In this document: in pieces, positions 5,840 to 11,427 of the stretch
Layout: each line of letters starts with the position of its first letter
Position numbering within the stretch: the stretch's first letter is position 1
Assembly (NCBI GenBank): GCA_947474205.1
Contig: CANJIC010000048.1
Span: 1 to 11,427 of the forward strand
Reading direction: 5' to 3'
Source: Planctomycetaceae bacterium
Lineage (GTDB): Bacteria > Planctomycetota > Phycisphaerae > Phycisphaerales > SM1A02
Length of the DNA: 11,427 bases
The notes under the pieces: model-generated
What the model was told of the DNA's origin: nothing
The model's input: the letters and a program-made list of their open reading frames with translations, nothing else
The model's database searches: none
Position numbers and translations under genes: made by a program

Positions 5840-6748
5840 ATGCATATCGCGGACATTCTTTCCCGCGACTCGATGACCACGAGTTTCGAATTTTTCCCGC
5901 CGCGCAACGACGCGGGCTGGGAATCTTTATTTCATGTCATCGCTGACTTCGAGCGATTGCAACCATCATTCGTTAGCGTTACGTATGGCGCCGGTGGCAG
6001 CACGCGAACGCGCACGCATGAACTTGTTGTTCGCTTGAAGACCCAAACCAAGTTGGATCCAATTCCACATCTCACATGCGCCAACCACACGCGCGGTGAT
6101 ATTGAAAATATTCTCACCCAATATGCGCAATGCGGCGTTTCCAATATTTTGGCTTTGCGAGGGGACGCGCCGCTTGCCGGAAATTCCACAAGTGATTTTG
6201 CGCACGCGGTTGATCTGGTCAAATGCATTCGTGAATTCAACAACCACGGCACGCACACCGATCCCCGTGGATTTGGAGTTGGTGTTGCTGGATTTCCAGA
6301 AGGCCATCCAGATACTCCCAACACGTTGTTGCAAATGGATCACTTGCGCGCCAAGGTTGACGCGGGTGCGGACTACGTTTGCAGCCAGCTTTTCTTCGAC
6401 AACGCCGCTTTCATTGATTGGAAAGAACGCTGTGAGCTAGCGGGAATTCGCGTGCCAATCATGGCCGGCATTATGCCCGTGACAAGTATTGCGGGTCTGA
6501 AACGCATGGCCGAATTGGCTGGTGGAACCCGGTTTCCCGCCAAGTTGCTTCGCGCCGTTCAACGCTGTGGCGATGACGCCGACGCGGTTGAACGCGTGGG
6601 CATTCACTGGGCCACCGAACAATGCATGGCTCTGCTGGATCATGGAGTGCGTGGAATTCACTTGTACACGCTGAACAAGTGCGCGGCCACGCAGGCTATT
6701 TTTCAAAATCTAGGCGTGAAGAACTCCGCTCAACTTCGATCCACCTAA
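5840..6748 (+). CDS. metF: 5,10-methylenetetrahydrofolate reductase
   Basis: 302 residues, full length for the bacterial single-domain enzyme. This FAD-containing cytoplasmic TIM barrel reduces 5,10-methylene-THF to 5-methyl-THF with NAD(P)H and supplies the methyl group for methionine synthesis. Visible signatures: SFEFFPPRND (Glu17, the catalytic glutamate), FVSVTYGAGGSTRTRT, HLTCANHTRGDIENIL, ILALRGDAP (Asp109, flavin-tuning aspartate), VAGFPEGHPDT, DYVCSQLFFDNAAF, RVPIMAGIMPVTS and the closing GIHLYTLNKCAAT. The start at ATG 5840 gives the short N-terminus (MHIADIL...) expected for the Thermus-like subgroup. There is no Shine-Dalgarno sequence; TAGACT exactly 6 bases upstream points to a leaderless mRNA. 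It diverges from rex across 27 bases, and since MetF consumes reducing nucleotide, control by Rex is plausible but unproven. It converges on the TPR protein gene, with 36 bases between stops. Confidence 0.95.
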   Translation: MHIADILSRDSMTTSFEFFPPRNDAGWESLFHVIADFERLQPSFVSVTYGAGGSTRTRTHELVVRLKTQTKLDPIPHLTCANHTRGDIENILTQYAQCGVSNILALRGDAPLAGNSTSDFAHAVDLVKCIREFNNHGTHTDPRGFGVGVAGFPEGHPDTPNTLLQMDHLRAKVDAGADYVCSQLFFDNAAFIDWKERCELAGIRVPIMAGIMPVTSIAGLKRMAELAGGTRFPAKLLRAVQRCGDDADAVERVGIHWATEQCMALLDHGVRGIHLYTLNKCAATQAIFQNLGVKNSAQLRST

Positions 6749-6784
6749 ATTCAACTCAAACTTTTTTCGCAAGCGGCGTTCAAT

Positions 6785-8368
6785 TTATTTTTGTGGCGTC
6801 GCGGAATCTTTGGCCTGCGCTGGCTCTTGTGTTTTTTGCGCAGCCGAATCCGCCGCGGGCTCGATCCAAAGCTTTTTCAAAATAACCGCCATGCTTTCAT
6901 CGCCAGGTGTTCCCCGCATCACGGATAATCCCGACTTCACCGCTGCTTGATTTTGAAGCAAATGCCCGATGTATGCCTGCAACAATCCAAACTGAGCCGC
7001 ATCTCGGCCAATCTCTATGCGACGACCCACTTCTATAAGAGCCTTCTCAAGCCTGGGACGTGGTGGAATTGTTCGCGGCCCCCACGTCACATCCATCATC
7101 TCAGGGTGCTCCATGAATAATTTGTGCAGGGTCAACGCGGCGGAGGCCGCAAGATTTGCGCTGATTTGACAGTGCAACATGCCCGCCATTGCCAGCGGAT
7201 CATTGGGTTGAATGAGCAAGGCCACTTGAAATCTTTTTTCAGCGACAAACGCGTTGCCTTCATACATGGCGCGCTGACCTTCGGACAACAATTCATCAAA
7301 TCTATTTTGTTGATCGGTGGTCATGGAATCAATGTGCTGACCATGTTTTAACACCAACGCATATTCATCAAGCGTCATATGTATCCCCTCGCGCTTTTCC
7401 GTTTCTGGATCCACAACGACGGCGCCTTTGTCCACATTTTTGGGCGGCATATCTGTTATGGATAGATTATCTGTGGCGCTTAAATCTCTTTTTAATTGGC
7501 CATATGCGTCCAACATTCGGTCACGACTCGCCTTCTCATCCAATTTATTTTCGCCCTGTTTGTCCGCGGAATTCGTTGGCTTACCACCTCGTTCAAATCC
7601 CGCCTGAAATCTCGCCTTTACTTCCTTCATGACCATGCCATAGCCGCTGATTCGATTATCCATTGGTTCCGCACCTTGATTCAGATTGCGAGGCGTGGAT
7701 GGCTTGGCCAAATCCAACCGTAACGCGTCGCTTGACTGAAATGGATCCTGCAGACCAACACCGATCGCGCTCGATTGCATGGCGTTTTTACGAACATCTT
7801 CGCGCAGGCGCGCGGTTTCATACAGGGACATTCTGGCGCTGCCAAGACGGTCTCGGTCAATTTCCAGGCGGATGCCTCGCAAATTGTTCGTCGTTAAATT
7901 TCCTGTATCGCCTTGACGGGTTCGAAATGCCGCGTACGGAGTATCTGTTGAATCCATGGATTTAGATAAATTCGTCGATAAAGCAAGACCCTGGCTATCA
8001 AATCGCAAAGGGTCCCTGGATTTCCAGCTGTTCGTATCTCGGGCCGGAGGCAAAGCATTATTTTGATTGATGGGCTGGACTTGACCCAAGCTTGGTCGAC
8101 TTCCAGTTTCTTGAGAAACTATTCTTATAAAATCATCGTATGGATTTAAGCCAAGCGTTTGGGAACGGCTTCGGGTTTGAGATGTATCGCGGCGAACTGG
8201 CCTCGCTGAAGGCGCGTTTGCAGAATTGGCCCCACCTGAGCCAATCTGAAGAGACCCGTCAAGCGCATTTTGTGCCAGGGTTTCGGAAATCAGGAAAACC
8301 AAAAAAAAGGCCGCGACCATTGCCATGGAGTGCGTGCGTAATTTCTGATTTGACTCATGGAAATTCAT
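6785..8368 (-). CDS. Secreted TPR-like repeat protein, function unknown
   Basis: About 527 residues. An N-terminal signal (basic QKLRTH, then MAMVAAFFLVFLI, then SETLAQ) has a likely cleavage after TLA, so the protein is exported; no lipobox or other membrane segment. Residues to about 330 are polar, rich in Ser, Asn, Arg and Gln, and look largely disordered. From about 355 to 485 helical hairpins resemble tetratricopeptide repeats (LSEGQRAMYEGNAFVAEKRF, QVALLIQPNDPLAMAGML, then HKLFMEHPEMM and QAYIGHLLQNQAAVKSGL). The tail is Ala/Gln/Lys-rich. TPR arrays bind other proteins; no partner can be named. Two in-frame ATGs compete, 8374 and 8368. I chose 8368 because the -10-like TAGGAT ends right before 8374, exactly 6 bases before 8368; the choice changes two residues. 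It is divergent from the anti-sigma-like gene and convergent with metF. Confidence 0.8.
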   Translation of the reverse strand: MNFHESNQKLRTHSMAMVAAFFLVFLISETLAQNALDGSLQIGSGGANSANAPSARPVRRDTSQTRSRSQTLGLNPYDDFIRIVSQETGSRPSLGQVQPINQNNALPPARDTNSWKSRDPLRFDSQGLALSTNLSKSMDSTDTPYAAFRTRQGDTGNLTTNNLRGIRLEIDRDRLGSARMSLYETARLREDVRKNAMQSSAIGVGLQDPFQSSDALRLDLAKPSTPRNLNQGAEPMDNRISGYGMVMKEVKARFQAGFERGGKPTNSADKQGENKLDEKASRDRMLDAYGQLKRDLSATDNLSITDMPPKNVDKGAVVVDPETEKREGIHMTLDEYALVLKHGQHIDSMTTDQQNRFDELLSEGQRAMYEGNAFVAEKRFQVALLIQPNDPLAMAGMLHCQISANLAASAALTLHKLFMEHPEMMDVTWGPRTIPPRPRLEKALIEVGRRIEIGRDAAQFGLLQAYIGHLLQNQAAVKSGLSVMRGTPGDESMAVILKKLWIEPAADSAAQKTQEPAQAKDSATPQK

Positions 8369-8374
8369 ATCCAT

Positions 8375-8380
8375 ATCCTA
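8375..8380 (-). promoter_or_regulatory. Candidate -10 element (TAGGAT) of the TPR gene, predicted leaderless
   Basis: On the minus strand TAGGAT abuts the ATG at 8374 and lies exactly 6 bases before the in-frame ATG at 8368, the spacing seen for metF and metG. A transcript from it should begin near the second ATG. No matching -35 is visible. Confidence 0.4.
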
Positions 8381-8398
8381 GCGAGCCGCGATTCGCCA

Positions 8399-8404
8399 TA
8401 GCAT
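8399..8404 (+). promoter_or_regulatory. Candidate -10 element (TAGCAT) of the anti-sigma-like gene
   Basis: TAGCAT lies 9 bases before the ATG at 8414, in the divergent gap with the TPR gene. It fits the TAGNNT pattern shared by the other predicted starts here and would leave a leader of only a few bases. No -35 match and no Shine-Dalgarno sequence are visible. Confidence 0.3.
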
Positions 8405-8413
8405 GATGAATTC

Positions 8414-9049
8414 ATGCCGCAGACACATAATGTTTCCCCGCCAAACAAACAGATTTCAATATTGGCTGTCACGATCGCGCTGTTCTTGGTTCTTGTTGCG
8501 ATTCTCTTTGGAATATATGGACCTAAAATTGCGAATCGCTTAACGCTGATGGGTGGTATTCCTCTAAGCGAAATCGTAGATGCATCGGCGCATATGCGTA
8601 AAAATGCCATCCTGAAGTATCAGCAACACGAGAGTGAAACTCCTATCAAAGGCGCGGAATTGGATGCGAAGGTCTCGCAACTTCTTGGCCGCCCGTGCGC
8701 GATTCCTGACCTGACCGAAGCGGGTTACCAACTATGGCAAGTTGCGCCCGCTTCACTACCTGGCGCCACGTATCGCTCCGCGGAGTTGGTGTATCAAAAC
8801 ACTTTGTCCAATGATGCGCACTGGTTGGTTCTCTATCTCGCCGCCGACAATGGACAGTATCTCATTTACAATGCGTTTAGCAGCGCGCGCCAGTTCATGC
8901 CTGACACGTTTGTTCTTGAGGATATTTCGGCAACCGAAACCGATACATCCATGATTCTGATTTGGAGCGATGGACCCGTGCTCTATCTCGCTTGTGTTGA
9001 TAATCAACACGAGGCAGAAATGTTGCAGTCCTTTTTAAGCGCTCAATAA
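8414..9049 (+). CDS. Single-pass membrane protein resembling the extracytoplasmic half of anti-sigma factors
   Basis: 211 residues. A short polar N-terminus (about 13 residues) is followed by one membrane helix (about 14-35, ISILAVTIALFLVLVAILFG), with the rest outside. The outer part follows the order I know from transmembrane anti-sigma factors of ECF sigma factors: a helix with an HMRKNAI-like stretch, then LGRPCAIPDLTEAGYQLW, a glycine turn (ASLPGATYRSAELVY), a beta strand (HWLVLYLAAD), and near the end MILIWSDGPVLYLACV, comparable to their Y/W-x-DGP-x-Y-A-L pattern. Resemblance is by pattern memory, not alignment. The cytoplasmic zinc-type anti-sigma domain is absent: no HxxxCxxC before the membrane helix and too little room for one. 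No sigma factor gene lies in the window. It is 43 bases upstream of metG on the same strand and could be co-transcribed with it, though metG seems to have its own promoter. Confidence 0.72.
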   Translation: MPQTHNVSPPNKQISILAVTIALFLVLVAILFGIYGPKIANRLTLMGGIPLSEIVDASAHMRKNAILKYQQHESETPIKGAELDAKVSQLLGRPCAIPDLTEAGYQLWQVAPASLPGATYRSAELVYQNTLSNDAHWLVLYLAADNGQYLIYNAFSSARQFMPDTFVLEDISATETDTSMILIWSDGPVLYLACVDNQHEAEMLQSFLSAQ

Positions 9050-9080
9050 AATATTCCCGTGCGTGTCCCCGCAAAATACT

Positions 9081-9086
9081 TAGACT
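9081..9086 (+). promoter_or_regulatory. Candidate -10 element (TAGACT) of metG, predicted leaderless
   Basis: TAGACT lies exactly 6 bases before the metG ATG at 9093, the same hexamer and spacing as at metF. No Shine-Dalgarno sequence lies between. I do not see a convincing -35, so this rests on the shared hexamer and spacing. Confidence 0.42.
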
Positions 9087-9092
9087 GTCACC

Positions 9093-10637
9093 ATGACTCG
9101 CACGGCTTGTATCACCACACCAATTTATTATGTGAATGACCGCCCACACATTGGGCATATTTTTACAACCACATTGTGCGACGCGTGGGCCCGAGCCATG
9201 CGCATGCAAAACCGCGATGTCTTTTTCCTAACAGGCACGGATGAGCACGGCGTGAAGGTTGAAAAGTCCGCGGCCGAACACAATGTCACCCCGCAAGCGT
9301 GGGCCGACACAAATGCCGCTGAATTCAAGCGTGTTCTTTCGCTTTTTCAACTCACCAACACCGACTTCATACGCACAACGGAGCCGCGACATGAACGACA
9401 AGTGCAGGCGTTCATTGAACGTCTGCAAAAATCTGGCGCGCTGTACAAGGGCTCCTTCGAAGGTTGGTACGACGAGGGTCAAGAGGAATATCTCACCGAG
9501 ACGCGCGCCAAGGAGTGCGAATATAAAAGTTCAATCAGTGGCAAGCCGCTTGTGCGCGCCAAGGAGCAAAATTGGTATTTCAAACTGAGCGCGTTCAGTG
9601 ACCGCTTGAAAGCGCACTTTGAAAGCCATCCACATTTTGTGCAACCGTCGGCGCGCATGAATGAAGTCGTTGGTCGTCTGCGCGAAGGGTTGCAAGACGT
9701 TCCCATGACGCGCACCAATTTCACCTGGGGCATTCCCATGCCGGGCGATCCGGGCCATGTGATTTATGTGTGGATCGACGCGTTGTTCAACTACATCACC
9801 GCGCTTGACTACACCGATGCCTCCGAACAAAATCCGCGCGCTCGATACTGGCCCGCCGACTGGCATGTCATTGGAAAAGAAATCCTGTGGTTTCACGCGG
9901 TGATTTGGCCCGCCATGCTTATGGCGCTTGAGTTGCCGCTGCCTACAAATATCCACGCCCACAGTTTCTGGATTAGCGAAGGCAAGAAAATGAGCAAAAG
10001 CCTGGGTAATTTCATTGATCTTCCAACGATTGAAAGTTACATAGCGCGCTACGGATTGGACGCGTGGCGTTGGTTCATGTTGACGCGCGGCCCGATTGAC
10101 GCAACCGACGCGGATTTCCGCGCCGTGGCGTTTCATGAAACATACACCGCCGACTTGGTGAATACGGTTGGCAATTGCTCCAGCCGCGTCACGGCCATGA
10201 TTGTTAAAACATTCAACGGTCAAATGCCGCAGGACATTGAGCGTGGTGGCGCTTGGCCCGCTCGCTGTCAACAAGCGGTGGCCGATTGGGAAAAACATTT
10301 TGCACAATTTCAATTAGCCGACGCCGCCGAAGATGCCATGAAGTTGTTGCGCGATGTTGATTTGTTCATCAACCAAACCGAGCCGTTTAAGTTGGCCAAG
10401 GACCCGGCGCAACGTGAGCGCGTGGCCTCTATTTTGGCGCAGTGCCTGGAAAGTGTTCGCATTGCGTTGCTGCTACTTGAACCATTCTTGCCCCAGAAAA
10501 TGTCGGAGTTTTCCGCGCAACTTGGCATGGCGGCGGACGCGCCTTGGAATGTCCGTTCACAATGGGGCCAGTTGCAACCTGGCGCCGCGGTCAACAAAGT
10601 GGCGCTGTATCCACGCGTAGAAATTGCCAAGCCGTAA
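9093..10637 (+). CDS. metG: Methionyl-tRNA synthetase
   Basis: 514 residues. Class Ia synthetase that charges initiator and elongator tRNA-Met in the cytoplasm. The start ITTPIYYVNDRPHIGHIFTTTLCDAWARAMR carries the HIGH motif exactly (19-22); TGTDEHGVKVEKSAA follows. KMSKS is intact (299-303, GKKMSKSLGNF), with HAHSFW just before it. YVWIDALFNYITAL and WHVIGKEILWFHAVIWPAML are family signatures. The connective-peptide region (WYDEGQEEYLTETRAKECEY) holds a single Cys rather than zinc knuckles, so this is a zinc-free, short-form MetRS. The C-terminal helical anticodon domain ends near ALYPRVEIAKP, with no appended EMAP/Trbp111-type tRNA-binding domain, hence the short length. The start is ATG 9093, preceded by TAGACT at 6 bases and no ribosome site, suggesting a leaderless mRNA. 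A terminator-like hairpin lies about 80 bases downstream but is oriented for the opposite gene. Confidence 0.97.
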   Translation: MTRTACITTPIYYVNDRPHIGHIFTTTLCDAWARAMRMQNRDVFFLTGTDEHGVKVEKSAAEHNVTPQAWADTNAAEFKRVLSLFQLTNTDFIRTTEPRHERQVQAFIERLQKSGALYKGSFEGWYDEGQEEYLTETRAKECEYKSSISGKPLVRAKEQNWYFKLSAFSDRLKAHFESHPHFVQPSARMNEVVGRLREGLQDVPMTRTNFTWGIPMPGDPGHVIYVWIDALFNYITALDYTDASEQNPRARYWPADWHVIGKEILWFHAVIWPAMLMALELPLPTNIHAHSFWISEGKKMSKSLGNFIDLPTIESYIARYGLDAWRWFMLTRGPIDATDADFRAVAFHETYTADLVNTVGNCSSRVTAMIVKTFNGQMPQDIERGGAWPARCQQAVADWEKHFAQFQLADAAEDAMKLLRDVDLFINQTEPFKLAKDPAQRERVASILAQCLESVRIALLLLEPFLPQKMSEFSAQLGMAADAPWNVRSQWGQLQPGAAVNKVALYPRVEIAKP

Positions 10638-10710
10638 TCGTTAGAGCGTCCGTGTTGATATGGCACAAGACATTGGCGCGCCGCTGCAAGCCATAAATAA
10701 AAACAAGCCT

Positions 10711-10751
10711 AAAAATCAAGCAGACGGGCCTAGTTTTCTAGACCCGCCTGC
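10711..10751 (-). terminator. Intrinsic terminator of the PEP-CTERM-like gene
   Basis: Two 14-base arms (10720-10733 and 10738-10751) flank a 4-base loop. In minus-strand RNA all 14 positions pair, two of them as G-U wobbles, and the stem is followed by TTGATTTTT (10719-10711). In plus-strand RNA the same two positions become A-C mismatches and no T-run follows. The structure is therefore best read as ending the minus-strand transcript, 35 bases past that gene's stop. Confidence 0.75.
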
Positions 10752-10753
10752 TC

Positions 10754-10784
10754 AAAAAAGGGCGTGGACGAGGCAAACTTCGTC
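10754..10784 (-). terminator. Second, weaker hairpin plus T-run just after the PEP-CTERM-like stop
   Basis: On the minus strand GACGA-(8 bases)-TCGTC starts one base after the TAA stop and is followed, 7 bases later, by six T (10759-10754). The stem is only 5 pairs (6 with a G-U) and the spacer to the T-run is long, so it may be a minor terminator, an mRNA 3'-end stabiliser, or chance. The strong hairpin follows immediately. Confidence 0.3.
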
Positions 10785-10785
10785 T

Positions 10786-11427
10786 TTACAGACGTCGCCG
10801 CCTCCCACAAATCATCCCGCCGCCGCCGAGCATGGCCAGCACTGACAGTGCTCCGGGCGCGGGAATGAATCGCATATCCAGCGAGACGGCGTCAAGCGAA
10901 GTGTTGGCGCCGGTGCTGGAAAAGTTCACTTGCCACTGCGTAGCGGCAATCAAATTAGGTGGGAAATTCCAAGTGAAGGCAAGCGTTTGCACGCGGCCAC
11001 CCATTGGAAATGGTTCATCGGATCGGATAGATGACACGATTGGGTTCACTCGAATCATGCTTCCAAAATTATCCATGAGCGAAAGCGTGACGCTTTGCAT
11101 GTTGATGACTGTTCCAGCAGCGGAAATATTTAAGACAACTTCAAGCGGATTTCGCGGCGCGGCGGTCATGCCACCAAGCATGGAAATAAAGAGTGGACCT
11201 GATGTGCCATAAATATTCTTTGTGCTTGTTAAAACAGCGCCTGGACCAAAATTAATAAGAGCGCCAAGATTGTTGCTATTTGGAGCATCAGGAAGATTGG
11301 AACCACCATACGCGGATGTGAAATTTTCCCATCCCATGTACTCGGTGTCGGCGGTGCCGCGCCAAGTTGGAATGAGCGGATTCACAAATCCTGCATTGGC
11401 GGCAAATGTGACAGCCCCAATGGCAAA
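10786..11427 (-). CDS. Secreted protein with PEP-CTERM-like sorting tail, 5' end cut by the window edge
   Basis: The frame is open from the stop at 10786 to the right edge, so the N-terminus lies outside; the GTG at 11385 is an internal Val. The first visible residues (FAIGAVTFAANAGFVNP) look like the end of a signal peptide, with cleavage likely near AANA, so only about 10-25 residues should be missing. The middle, about 170 residues, is Asn/Ser/Gly-rich with alternating hydrophobics (VVLNISAAGTVINMQSVTL, LAFTWNFPPNL, WQVNFSSTGANTSLDAVSL), as in beta-sandwich secreted domains. The C-terminus has the tripartite planctomycete-style PEP-CTERM layout: PAPG, a weak hydrophobic helix (ALSVLAMLGGGGMICG), then RRRRL. 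Such tails are processed by exosortase-type systems; none is encoded here. Function is unknown, probably cell-surface or matrix. A strong terminator follows the gene. Confidence 0.85.
   Translation of the reverse strand, partial: FAIGAVTFAANAGFVNPLIPTWRGTADTEYMGWENFTSAYGGSNLPDAPNSNNLGALINFGPGAVLTSTKNIYGTSGPLFISMLGGMTAAPRNPLEVVLNISAAGTVINMQSVTLSLMDNFGSMIRVNPIVSSIRSDEPFPMGGRVQTLAFTWNFPPNLIAATQWQVNFSSTGANTSLDAVSLDMRFIPAPGALSVLAMLGGGGMICGRRRRL

Noticed and set aside
9531..10313. Open frame of 260 codons on the minus strand inside metG
   Set aside because: It is fully antisense to a well-conserved metG, with no domain and no plausible start signal; a coding shadow.
10660..10845. Open frame of 61 codons on the plus strand after metG
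   Set aside because: It runs through the terminator hairpin and into the antisense of the PEP-CTERM-like gene; low-complexity Pro/Gln/Lys product, no conserved feature.
1..11427. Mobile element, prophage, CRISPR array, toxin-antitoxin or defence island
   Set aside because: No transposase, integrase, terminal repeats, spaced direct repeats or characteristic small gene pairs were seen; gene content is housekeeping and envelope.
1..11427. tRNA, rRNA or riboswitch, including a SAM or T-box element before metF or metG
   Set aside because: The gaps upstream of metF (27 bases) and metG (43 bases) are far too short for a riboswitch, and no tRNA-like cloverleaf was seen in the other gaps.

Overview
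The window looks like chromosomal DNA from a planctomycete, most likely of the Phycisphaerae type. The evidence is a secreted protein ending in a Pro-Ala-Pro-Gly / hydrophobic / poly-Arg sorting tail at the right edge, a soluble Hanks-type kinase with an HGD catalytic loop, an amidase of the YHF...GNG type, and long secreted or lipid-anchored proteins of unknown function beside ordinary housekeeping genes. This assignment is inference from gene style; there is no rRNA here to confirm it. There is no sign of phage, transposon, CRISPR or a defence system, and no intergenic gap exceeds 181 bases.

Layout, left to right: (1) argS, missing its first codons, on +, converging on (2) a minus-strand pair, a soluble Ser/Thr protein kinase followed 32 bases later by a dCMP-deaminase-like zinc deaminase. 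(3) A tight minus-strand operon read from 5812 down to 3401: the NADH-sensing repressor rex, a coiled-coil lipoprotein (1-base stop/start overlap), a small lipoprotein-like protein (ATGA overlap) and a membrane-anchored peptidoglycan amidase-like protein with an altered zinc site. (4) Divergent from rex across only 27 bases, metF (methylenetetrahydrofolate reductase) on +. (5) Converging on metF, a large secreted TPR-like protein on -. (6) Divergent from it across about 40 bases, a membrane protein whose outer part resembles the extracytoplasmic half of anti-sigma factors, then metG (methionyl-tRNA synthetase) on +. (7) A well-formed terminator and the 3' part of a PEP-CTERM-like secreted protein gene on -, cut by the window edge.

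Functional links: metF and metG both serve methionine use (making methyl-THF, charging tRNA-Met), and rex could tie metF or its own envelope operon to the NADH/NAD+ ratio. Three envelope proteins co-transcribed with a redox repressor is the most unusual gene arrangement.

The most interesting signal is regulatory. A -10-like TAGNNT hexamer precedes nearly every predicted transcription unit. In three cases (metF, metG and the second ATG of the TPR gene) it lies exactly 6 bases before an ATG with no Shine-Dalgarno sequence, which predicts leaderless mRNAs. At rex/metF the hexamer sits in a 9-base palindrome that could serve both directions. No complete novel system can be demonstrated from this window.
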